A stretch of DNA of 43,318 bases from CAZSNT01 sp964607765 (lineage in GTDB: Bacteria > Verrucomicrobiota > Lentisphaeria > Oligosphaerales > JABHEG01). The stretch is taken from contig CAZSNT010000082.1 in NCBI GenBank assembly GCA_964607765.1, positions 1-43,318 on the forward strand, in the 5' to 3' direction. Of the stretch, positions 24,260 to 31,616 are shown piece after piece (position 1 is the first letter of the stretch; every line of letters starts with the position of its first letter). The notes under the pieces were generated by a model. The model did not search any database, was not told the DNA's origin, and worked only from the letters and a program-made list of their open reading frames with translations. The translations under genes and the position numbers were made by a program.

Positions 24260-26134
24260 ATGAAAACCGAGGCCGTAACACCGTGCTCACGTACACGACT
24301 GGCGCTTCTGCGCATGAGCATTGCAGCATCGATGATTCTATCCTGTGGCTATTCCCAAGAGCCAATTGCCGATGCCGTCAGCGCGGGCGAAACGAAACCA
24401 CCCGCAAATGTATACTATTGCCGCACTTCCGAAGAAATCCGGAAGACTGCAGCAGCTCTCTTGCCGGGGGATTCTCTGGTTGTTAGAGACGGAACATACA
24501 GGGATGTCCATTTCCAGATTACAGCGAAAGGCTCGCCTGGGAAGAAGATAACAATTGAAGCTGAGAACCCGGGCAAGGTCACTCTGACTGGCGCTGTGAA
24601 GGTAGTTCTTGACGGGGAGCATACGGTGCTCAGAGGGTTCTACATCACCGATGGGAGCGGGCTGTACCATGAAAAAGACGGAAAGTACGTACGAAGATTG
24701 CCAGGAGGAAACCTATGGACCGTTCTTTCCCTGGGCGGGAATCACAATCTCATTTCTGAATGTGCTGTAAACGAATTCGACAAACACACACTGATCCCAT
24801 GTACTTCCGTAGCTTTCACGGGCAGGCACAACCGCGTCGACCGCTGTGCATTCATGGGGAATTGGCAGGGGTGCAACACCGTTCTCGTCGACATTATTGA
24901 GGATATCGAAAGCGAGATCAGCAACTGCTATTTCTCCCGACCAAGGATCAGATCAGGCAGCGCGTCGGTGATCCGCATCGGAACAGGGCACGGTTGGAGT
25001 GTCGACGTGGGGTTCAAGGTGACGGGCAACCTCTTCGAACGCTGCGAGGGGGAAGGGGAAGTCATCTCCGACAAGACAAGCCGCAATGTGCACATCGGCA
25101 ACACCTACAGAACCAACGGCCGTCTAAGCATGCGTCAAGGAGGGCGCACAACGGTCATGGGCAACTACTTCATCGGTTCCGGAGTCAGTGGAAACGGGTT
25201 CGACTGCGTCATTGCCAACAACTACGCATACTGGCCCGTGTGGTTTCCTGCGGGGGGCATGGAAATGCGCGGCAAATTGATGAACCACAACCCTCCTTCG
25301 TACCGGATGCTCTATATGAACAATACCATTATCGGGCAGGGCTTTGGTCTTGGAGGCATCCCTCACGGACAGCCTGAAGCACTGCAGGGACGCAAGCTCT
25401 TTACGCCTTCGGATATTCTCTGCCTGAACAATGTCGTGATAAATCCAGTTGCAGAACCTATACAGCTATGGACAGGCAGGGAAGCGATAAAGGTGGATAT
25501 GGGGATGGACAAGAGGAGAATAACGCTGCCTGTTGATTATTTGAAATACAGCAGTGATGAAATAGATGAGTTATACAAGACGGTCCATTTCGACAACACA
25601 TATACCTTCGGGAAGATGGAGTCTGCGTTCTTCTTCGGCGAAACAGGCAATAGCCTGAGAATAGAAAGATGGTTGTCAAACGTACGGGCGTTCGACGATA
25701 TTGAAACTCATTTTGATAGAGTAGAGTCTGGCATCGATAATGTACACGATATAGCGGATCTGGCGGAGCCCCCATCCTGTTACATCTACTTCCCGAAGAG
25801 GAGCTCGAAGGCTCTAAGAATCGGCGCCGGCACCAGGTTGACTCCTGAGCAGAAGAAAATCTGGGACAGCATTGACAACGAATATAGAGACCAGATCTTC
25901 CACGCCGACTTGAGCGGCCAGGCACGAAGCAGAGAAGTGTATGCCGGATGCTTTGATCCATCGACGGAACGCAAGCTCCCCCTTCAGTTCTCTGATGTGG
26001 GCCCCACCTGGCTTAAAGAGAACCCGAATGCATGGGCAAGAGGCGAAGTCACGGGCCTCGAATCAATGAAGGTATTCTGGGCGCAGGAACGGGAGAGAAA
26101 GGAGAGGCGAGCTGAACTTGGAATCGACAACTAG
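24260..26134 (+). CDS. PL6 family polysaccharide lyase (chondroitinase B/alginate lyase-like), putative lipoprotein
   Basis: This is the more canonical of the two PL6 proteins, with about 624 residues. LLPGDSLVVRDGTYRDV opens the beta-helix, followed by KKITIEAENPGKVTLTGA and VVLDGEHTVLRGFYI. The catalytic region NLFERCEGEGEVISDK, GNTYRTNGRLSMRQGG places Lys272 and Arg292 at the Bronsted base and acid positions of chondroitinase B. Such enzymes cleave dermatan sulfate or polyuronates by beta-elimination. Residues 20-29 (ending MILSC) look like a lipoprotein signal with Cys29. I start at ATG 24260, which has AAGGA nine bases upstream; the open frame before it shows no family similarity. Base composition is clearly lower in GC than the lyases before it, suggesting separate acquisition. 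Its TAG stop lies in the first bases of a palindromic repeat element. Confidence 0.86.
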   Translation: MKTEAVTPCSRTRLALLRMSIAASMILSCGYSQEPIADAVSAGETKPPANVYYCRTSEEIRKTAAALLPGDSLVVRDGTYRDVHFQITAKGSPGKKITIEAENPGKVTLTGAVKVVLDGEHTVLRGFYITDGSGLYHEKDGKYVRRLPGGNLWTVLSLGGNHNLISECAVNEFDKHTLIPCTSVAFTGRHNRVDRCAFMGNWQGCNTVLVDIIEDIESEISNCYFSRPRIRSGSASVIRIGTGHGWSVDVGFKVTGNLFERCEGEGEVISDKTSRNVHIGNTYRTNGRLSMRQGGRTTVMGNYFIGSGVSGNGFDCVIANNYAYWPVWFPAGGMEMRGKLMNHNPPSYRMLYMNNTIIGQGFGLGGIPHGQPEALQGRKLFTPSDILCLNNVVINPVAEPIQLWTGREAIKVDMGMDKRRITLPVDYLKYSSDEIDELYKTVHFDNTYTFGKMESAFFFGETGNSLRIERWLSNVRAFDDIETHFDRVESGIDNVHDIADLAEPPSCYIYFPKRSSKALRIGAGTRLTPEQKKIWDSIDNEYRDQIFHADLSGQARSREVYAGCFDPSTERKLPLQFSDVGPTWLKENPNAWARGEVTGLESMKVFWAQERERKERRAELGIDN

Positions 26135-26361
26135 CCTGGATTATTCATAAACGGGGGCAGATGTGGCTCCCCTTCAGGGAGCAGTGTCTACCATATCCCA
26201 TTGATTCCCAGGGCGTTGCCCTGGGCTATGATGTTGGTCGCCTGTGGCGACCGCCGTCCCCAACGGGGACGAACGTTTCAGCCAGGGGTGGAACCCCTGG
26301 AACAGATTGAGGCAAAGACAGTTGCGCTCCCTGAAGGGGAGCTACACGAATAATCCAGGCT
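26133..26361. repeat. 229-base multi-hairpin palindromic element with terminal inverted repeats
   Basis: Perfect 14-base ends (AGCCTGGATTATTC at 26133 and its complement ending at 26361) enclose six short palindromes: 26166-26182, 26207-26225, 26236-26252, 26255-26271, 26282-26300 and 26326-26342. The first and last are complementary copies of GCTCCCCTTCAGGGAGC. Blocks such as CCCAGGGCGTTGCCCTGGG are the kind found as dispersed hairpin repeats in planctomycete and related genomes. The element fills the gap between a lyase gene and the next gene and contains no coding region. RNA from it would fold strongly and could end or protect transcripts. Confidence 0.85.
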
Positions 26362-26405
26362 GGGGCGTTTTTCGGCTAGAAAAAGAGGACATGAGGAGAG
26401 TCCCC

Positions 26406-27221
26406 ATGCGCAGAGAATCGGTAAAGCTGTTCTGTTTAGCGGTTGTCCTTGTTGGAAACACAGTGTTGGGAGGAGAAACGGAAAGAATGACTGAGCAAGA
26501 AGCAGAGAAGCGGTTCAGCGAATTGCTGAAGGCGGACTGGCGGGAGACGTTCTCAGACTCCTGTGCCGTTGACTGGAAAGAGAAATGGACGCTCGATGGG
26601 CTCCGGGCGAGAGTGACAAATACAGAGGGGGGCATGGTGTTCGAAGCCGGTCCCATCCATGGCGATAGTTCGTGCCATGCGGTGATGTGGACAAAGGACA
26701 GTTTTGCCGGAGACATCAAGATCGAGTACGACTATACCAGGATCGATTGTGCGACGGGGGGCGGTGTTAACATCATCTATGTGCAGGCCACGGGAATTGG
26801 GGAGGCCCCCTATGACGAGGACATCAGTCGATGGAAGGAGCTGCGCGAGATCCCGATTATGGGCATATACCTGCTGAATATGAATCTGCTGCATATCAGC
26901 TACGCAGCTTTCGGCAGCGACGCGGAAAAGGGGCAGGATTACGTGCGGGGTAGGTACTACCCGATCACAACAGGTACGAAGCAGCGTTTCGAGCCGACCC
27001 ATTTTGACACCGGCCTGTTCAAGACAGGTGTCAAATACCACATCACTGTGATTAAGAGCGGGTTCGATTTCATGTTCAAAGTGGAGGGCGACGGAAAGTC
27101 CAAGCTCTTTTGCTGGAACTACTCGGACTATCCGTTGGTGAAGGAGGGGCGTGTCGGGCTGCGTCACATGTGGACACGCACATCTCGCTACGCGAACTTC
27201 AAAATCTGCACAAAACAGTAG
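26406..27221 (+). CDS. Secreted concanavalin A-like (DUF1961/YesU-like) protein
   Basis: About 271 residues. A signal peptide (MRRESVKLFCLAVVLVGNTV, cleavage near GG-E) is followed by a short helical region, then a predicted jelly-roll domain: FSDSCAVDWKEKWTLDGLRA, GMVFEAGP, DIKIEYDYTRID, GGGVNIIYVQATG, YHITVIKSGFDFMFKVEGDG and GRVGLRHMWTRTSRYANFKI. Strand order and the closing VGLR-x-M-x-T-R-x-x-x-YANF block resemble DUF1961 and DUF1080 proteins of the lectin/glucanase fold. It may bind or act on sugar; no catalytic residues can be named. I use ATG 26406 because AGGAG lies seven bases ahead of it. The ATG at 26391 has its AGAGG too close, and earlier codons lie in the palindromic element. 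Confidence 0.6.
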   Translation: MRRESVKLFCLAVVLVGNTVLGGETERMTEQEAEKRFSELLKADWRETFSDSCAVDWKEKWTLDGLRARVTNTEGGMVFEAGPIHGDSSCHAVMWTKDSFAGDIKIEYDYTRIDCATGGGVNIIYVQATGIGEAPYDEDISRWKELREIPIMGIYLLNMNLLHISYAAFGSDAEKGQDYVRGRYYPITTGTKQRFEPTHFDTGLFKTGVKYHITVIKSGFDFMFKVEGDGKSKLFCWNYSDYPLVKEGRVGLRHMWTRTSRYANFKICTKQ

Positions 27222-27291
27222 ATGACTTCAGGAAATGCGGTCAGCAAAGGCGTGAGATGGCCCAGGCGTTGCAGGTGTTCGAGTCAACAAG

Positions 27292-27322
27292 CTGAGGCCG
27301 GGCCTCGCGAGGCCCGACTCAG
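27292..27322. terminator. Strong stem-loop between the lectin-fold gene and the esterase-sulfatase gene
   Basis: An 18-base perfect palindrome (27299-27316, centred on CTCGCGAG) is extended by outer CTGAG/CTCAG arms to 27292 and 27322. It sits 70 bases after one stop and 70 bases before the next start. There is no T-run after it, so it may be an attenuating or RNA-stabilising hairpin, not a classical intrinsic terminator. The remaining bases of the 170-base gap show nothing else. Confidence 0.45.
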
Positions 27323-27391
27323 TAGGGCGCACCCACGAGTAGGCTGAACACCCGAAGCTCCCGTTCAGAGAGAAAACACAGGGGCGAGCAC

Positions 27392-29944
27392 ATGAAGAAC
27401 ACGATTGTCGCAATAGTCACTGTCTTGGTTGTTGGAACCGCGACAGCAAATGATACCCACCTGTTCATTCTCTCCGGACAGTCCAACATGGCCCGCATGA
27501 AACCGGAGCGGGATTTCCTGCCTGAAGTCCAGCGGCTGCTGCCGGACGCTGAGATTCTGCACGTAAAGGCAGCTTTCTCCGGGAAGCCGATTCGCAATTG
27601 GCTGGAGGAGTGGGACGAGTTGGCGCGTGGTAAGGGCCTCGACCCCACAGCGGTCCGCGAGACTGACAAGGTAGATGGCTCGCCCTTCTACGGCCGCATC
27701 ATGGACGCGGTCAAACCGCACTTGGCCGAGCCGCCCGCAAGTATCTCGTTTATCTGGATGCAGGGCGAATCTGACGCGAAGAACGGGGCCGAGGTCGTCT
27801 ACGAGGAATCCCTCAGAGCGCTCGTCGCCAAGCTGCGCAAAGATCTCGCGGCACCAGAGATGAACGTCGTCGTCGCCCGCATCAGTGATTTCGGGGAGAA
27901 GAACGCGAAGGGCAAAGTGTTTCCGGGGTGGGCGGTGATTCGCAAGGCGCAAGAGAAAGTCGTGGCGAATGACCCACGGGGCGCGCTGGTGAATGTGGAT
28001 GACTGCAACGGGCCGCGCGATGGTCTGCACTACCCTCCGGAAGGATACACGCTGATGGGGCATCGCATGGCACAGCAGGCGGTGGCGCTGATCAAGGGCA
28101 AGACGCCCGCGGCGGACAAAATGCCGCAGGACCGGCCGAACATTCTGTGGATTACTGCGGAGGACATGAGCGCGAACCTGGGGTGCTACGGAGACCCCGA
28201 TGCGATTACGCCGGCGCTCGACCGGCTTGCGAAACGAGGCGTCCGTTACACCAACGCGTTTGCCGGCGCGCCGGTCTGCACCCCCGCTCGTAACGGTCTG
28301 ATTACCGGCATGCATGCGTCGTCGCTGGGTGCCCAGCACCTGCGTGACTGGGTGGTCCTGCCGGACCACATCAAGTGCTTTTCCGAGTTCCTGCGCAACG
28401 CCGGGTACTACTGCTCCAACAACTTCAAAGAAGACTACAACTTCAGGACGCCTGAGAGCGCATGGGACGACTCCAGCAAGACGGCCCACTGGCGGAACCG
28501 CCCGGAAGGGAAGCCATTCTTCAGCGTATTCAACATCCAGGGACTGGAATTCTCTACCCACCAGTCCAGGACCCGGTATGACTCCGAGACGCTGAAGAAG
28601 GTCAACGAATCCCTGCCGCCCAATAAGCGGCACACGCCCGAAGGCGTCACCGTTTGGCCTTTCTATCCCGACACGTCGGCGGTACGCGTGAACCTCGCAG
28701 CCTACCATACACAGATTACCAAGCTGGACACGAAGGTGAATGATATTCTCCGGGAACTCATCGAAGACAGCCTCGTGGAAGAGACCATCGTCTTCTTCTT
28801 CGCAGACCACGGCATGGGACTGCCGCGCGGGAAACGTTGGCTGCACGACGGCGGCCTCCGGGTCCCACTGCTGCTGCGGTTCCCGGCGAAATACCAGCAT
28901 GTCGCCCCGGGAAAGCCGGGCAGCGTGGAAGACCGGCTGGTGAGCTTCATCGATTTTGGCCCGACAGTGCTCAGTCTGGCCGGAGTGGACATCCCTAAGC
29001 ACATGCAGGGCAAAGCGTTCCTCGGCGAGGGAGAATCTCCACGCCGCGATTGGATCCATGGGGTCCGCGGTAGAGTTGACGAGGTGACCTACTGCAGCCG
29101 CACCCTCCATGACGGACGGTATCAGTATATCCGCAACTTCTACCCCCACCGTCCCCGGATGTCCTACTGCGCGTATTCTGAGAAGACGCCAATTCGCCAG
29201 GAGCTTCGCCGACTCGACAAAGAAGGCGCTCTCTCCGGTCACACCGACTGGTTGATGCAGCGCCGGACACCGGTCGAAGAACTCTACGACGGCGAAAGTG
29301 ATCCCTGGCAGCTCAACAACCTTGCTGATGATCCAAAGTACGCTGACATGCTGGCCGGGAAGCGGGAGTTGCTCCGCGAGACGATGATGACGTTCGGAGA
29401 CACCGGCATGCACACCGAAATGCAAATTCATCGGCGCTCCCGTTTTCATGAAATTTCCCCGTTCGAGATGATGGCGGAGATGCCGGATGCGGAGAAGAAC
29501 CGCATTCTTGACCTCATGTTCATGGGCGGCGCCGGTCAGGTCGGGCCAGCCCGGGGAGCCCTTGCCGATCCGAGCGCCAGTGTGCGCTATTGGGCAGCTG
29601 TCAATCTTGCCATCTCAGGCGAGAGGGCCGCGCCTGCCGAGGCCGAACTGCTCACGGCGCTCGACGACGAAGATGGTTCGGTTCGAGTTCCTGCTGCCGA
29701 AAGCCTCTGCAACATCGGCCTGGCTGAGAGAGGTATGCCGGCGCTGCTTGCCATCGTTGGCGAGGGAGGGAGGAACTACGACGGTTCGCTGGCCTGCAAG
29801 GCCCTCAGTGCTCGGGGCATGGAGAAACTCCGTCCCTGGCTGCCGCAGATCAAAGAGAGATTTGAGACCTGTCAGGGGATGGGCAGCAAGACGCTTGGCT
29901 ATTTGGTTTCCGAGTTGGAGTCAGCAGAGAGCGCCCATGAGTAG
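27392..29944 (+). CDS. Trifunctional-looking fusion: SGNH/SASA esterase, sulfatase, HEAT-like repeats
   Basis: Three modules lie in 850 residues after a signal peptide (1-19). Residues 22-235 are a sialate O-acetylesterase-type SASA domain, with SGQSNM (Ser31 nucleophile), WMQGESD (122-128) and DGLHYPPEGY with Asp210 and His213. Residues 246-675 are an S1 sulfatase with RPNILWITAEDMS, the formylglycine motif CTPAR at 296-300, and FFADHGMGLPRGKRWLHDGG. The C-terminal 160 residues are helical HEAT-like repeats (ALADPSASVRYWAAVNLAIS, ALDDEDGSVRVPAAESLCNI). The product would be exported and could remove both acetyl (or other acyl) and sulfate esters from the same chain, with the repeats giving protein or glycan contacts. 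I see no frameshift or stop at the joins, so the fusion is genuine in this sequence. The closest in-window relative of the sulfatase part is the gene at 31.6 kb. Confidence 0.87.
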   Translation: MKNTIVAIVTVLVVGTATANDTHLFILSGQSNMARMKPERDFLPEVQRLLPDAEILHVKAAFSGKPIRNWLEEWDELARGKGLDPTAVRETDKVDGSPFYGRIMDAVKPHLAEPPASISFIWMQGESDAKNGAEVVYEESLRALVAKLRKDLAAPEMNVVVARISDFGEKNAKGKVFPGWAVIRKAQEKVVANDPRGALVNVDDCNGPRDGLHYPPEGYTLMGHRMAQQAVALIKGKTPAADKMPQDRPNILWITAEDMSANLGCYGDPDAITPALDRLAKRGVRYTNAFAGAPVCTPARNGLITGMHASSLGAQHLRDWVVLPDHIKCFSEFLRNAGYYCSNNFKEDYNFRTPESAWDDSSKTAHWRNRPEGKPFFSVFNIQGLEFSTHQSRTRYDSETLKKVNESLPPNKRHTPEGVTVWPFYPDTSAVRVNLAAYHTQITKLDTKVNDILRELIEDSLVEETIVFFFADHGMGLPRGKRWLHDGGLRVPLLLRFPAKYQHVAPGKPGSVEDRLVSFIDFGPTVLSLAGVDIPKHMQGKAFLGEGESPRRDWIHGVRGRVDEVTYCSRTLHDGRYQYIRNFYPHRPRMSYCAYSEKTPIRQELRRLDKEGALSGHTDWLMQRRTPVEELYDGESDPWQLNNLADDPKYADMLAGKRELLRETMMTFGDTGMHTEMQIHRRSRFHEISPFEMMAEMPDAEKNRILDLMFMGGAGQVGPARGALADPSASVRYWAAVNLAISGERAAPAEAELLTALDDEDGSVRVPAAESLCNIGLAERGMPALLAIVGEGGRNYDGSLACKALSARGMEKLRPWLPQIKERFETCQGMGSKTLGYLVSELESAESAHE

Positions 29945-30062
29945 CGCGAGTACTCGTGCTTCCCGCCGGTGAACATCTACGACGTGTTCGCCTTAACCTG
30001 TACTCCAGGCATTTCCCAAAACCTTCCCTGAAAAAGGGCATAGAAACTCGAGAAAGCAAGAT

Positions 30063-31514
30063 ATGAGAAACAACCATCAGTTCCTAATCTGGCTGACAAT
30101 TATCTGTCTATGTCCGGTTCATGCTGCTGACCAGCCCAACGTTCTGTTCATTGCCATGGACGACATGAATGACGTCCCCACCTGCATGGGGCGCTACTCG
30201 GCTGCCAAGACACCGAATATAGACTCGCTGGCAGGGAGCGGCCTCCTGTTTACGAATGCACATACGCAGTTTGTCACCTGCGGCCCTTCACGGGCCAGTT
30301 TTCTGAGTTCGATGTACCCCTCAAAGATCAACTTCAACAACTACTATGGCAGGAATAATGGCGAGGGGAAAAACAGTGCGGATGAAGTGCGTGAACTTGC
30401 CAATGCCCTTGGGGGCATCATCCTTCCCGACCTATTCCAACAGCACGGATACAAAGTATTGAGCGCCGGCAAAATCTTCCACACGGCCCATGTCCCCAAA
30501 GGCCTTGATGATCACTGTAAGATCTCACCCCGTAATCTCTTCGGGAGTTACAAAGACGGGAAACGTAGGTATCTCAAGACCGGTACGCAGACAGATTGGG
30601 GGGTGACAGAGCAGAAAGAAGAGGACATGAACGATGCGATATGCGCACACTGGGTTATCGACCGTCTCAAGGAAAAACACGATAAGCCGTTCCTTATCAT
30701 GTACGGGACTCTTCGTCCGCACGTCCCATGGCTTGTACCACAGCGTTTCATGGATCTCTATCCCGATCCGGATAAAATCCCTTTGATGCCGTACAAAGCT
30801 GACGATCTGGACGATATCCCTAAAGCCAGTAAGAGTCTCAACATACACCCGGCGATGCCACGTACAGAATGGTTGATTGAAAGTGGGGAATGGCCGCACA
30901 TGATGCAAGCCTATCTGGCGTCAGCCAGTTTTGCAGATCATTACGTCGGCAAGGTTCTTGATGCTCTGGCAGCCAGCCCATATGCGGATAGTACCATTGT
31001 TGTTCTACTCTCAGATCACGGCTACCACCTGGGAGAGAAGAACACCACACAGAAGCACAGCCTCTGGGAGCGGTCCAGCCATGTTCCGCTGATCTTCAGC
31101 GGGCCGGGAATCGAGAAAGGGCGCACGTGCAAACGTGTTGTCGGGCTTATTGATGTCCTGCCGACCCTTGCCGAGCTTTGCGGACTTCCGGCAAACAGGG
31201 AATGGCAGGGACGCAGCCTTCTGCCTCTTCTGAAAGATGAGAGTCGCGAGTGGCCTTTCCCCGCCTGCACCAAGTACAAAGGTGTAAACTCCGCCGTCCA
31301 GACAGAACAGTACCGGTATATGCTCTATGCCGATGGCAGCGAAGAACTCTATGATCACAAGGTTGACATTAATGAATGGGACAATATAGCCGGGAACTCC
31401 GAATACAGGAAAATCAAGACTGAGCTGGCTGCCCATATACCCGCAACGGACAAAATTGTCCAGGAACGTAAGCCTAAGAAGAAAAGAGTGCGAAGAAGGG
31501 ACTCTTCAAGATAG
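30063..31514 (+). CDS. Exported sulfatase, iduronate-2-sulfatase-like
   Basis: A 483-residue S1 sulfatase with signal peptide (MRNNHQFLIWLTIICLCPVH, cleavage near AA-D). PNVLFIAMDDMNDVPTCMG gives the first metal ligands, TCGPSRASFLSS the formylglycine site at Cys73, and LLSDHGYHLGEKNTTQKHSL followed by WERSSHVPLIF the signature shared with iduronate-2-sulfatase and S1_7 enzymes. Iduronate-2-sulfate is found in dermatan and heparan sulfates, which fits the PL8/PL6 lyases in this locus, but S1_7 members also act on other sulfated glycans. The last 20 residues are strongly basic (KPKKKRVRRRDSSR), unusual for this family. The gap from the fusion gene is 118 bases with no recognisable terminator. 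Confidence 0.88.
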   Translation: MRNNHQFLIWLTIICLCPVHAADQPNVLFIAMDDMNDVPTCMGRYSAAKTPNIDSLAGSGLLFTNAHTQFVTCGPSRASFLSSMYPSKINFNNYYGRNNGEGKNSADEVRELANALGGIILPDLFQQHGYKVLSAGKIFHTAHVPKGLDDHCKISPRNLFGSYKDGKRRYLKTGTQTDWGVTEQKEEDMNDAICAHWVIDRLKEKHDKPFLIMYGTLRPHVPWLVPQRFMDLYPDPDKIPLMPYKADDLDDIPKASKSLNIHPAMPRTEWLIESGEWPHMMQAYLASASFADHYVGKVLDALAASPYADSTIVVLLSDHGYHLGEKNTTQKHSLWERSSHVPLIFSGPGIEKGRTCKRVVGLIDVLPTLAELCGLPANREWQGRSLLPLLKDESREWPFPACTKYKGVNSAVQTEQYRYMLYADGSEELYDHKVDINEWDNIAGNSEYRKIKTELAAHIPATDKIVQERKPKKKRVRRRDSSR

Positions 31515-31616
31515 GACATCCTCATCCCCTGCTGTTGTTCTTCAATGAGATGCCGCTTGTTCTGGAAAAGCCGAACCTATTGAGCTGAACTAAGATAACA
31601 AGAAAAAGTCATTAAA

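Noticed and set aside
26133..26361. CRISPR or tRNA cluster
   Set aside because: The hairpins differ from one another and are bounded by terminal inverted repeats; no cloverleaf or conserved repeat-spacer pattern is present.
27365..29449. Minus-strand open frame of 694 codons
   Set aside because: It is antisense to the esterase-sulfatase fusion whose catalytic motifs are evident; the minus-strand peptide resembles no family.
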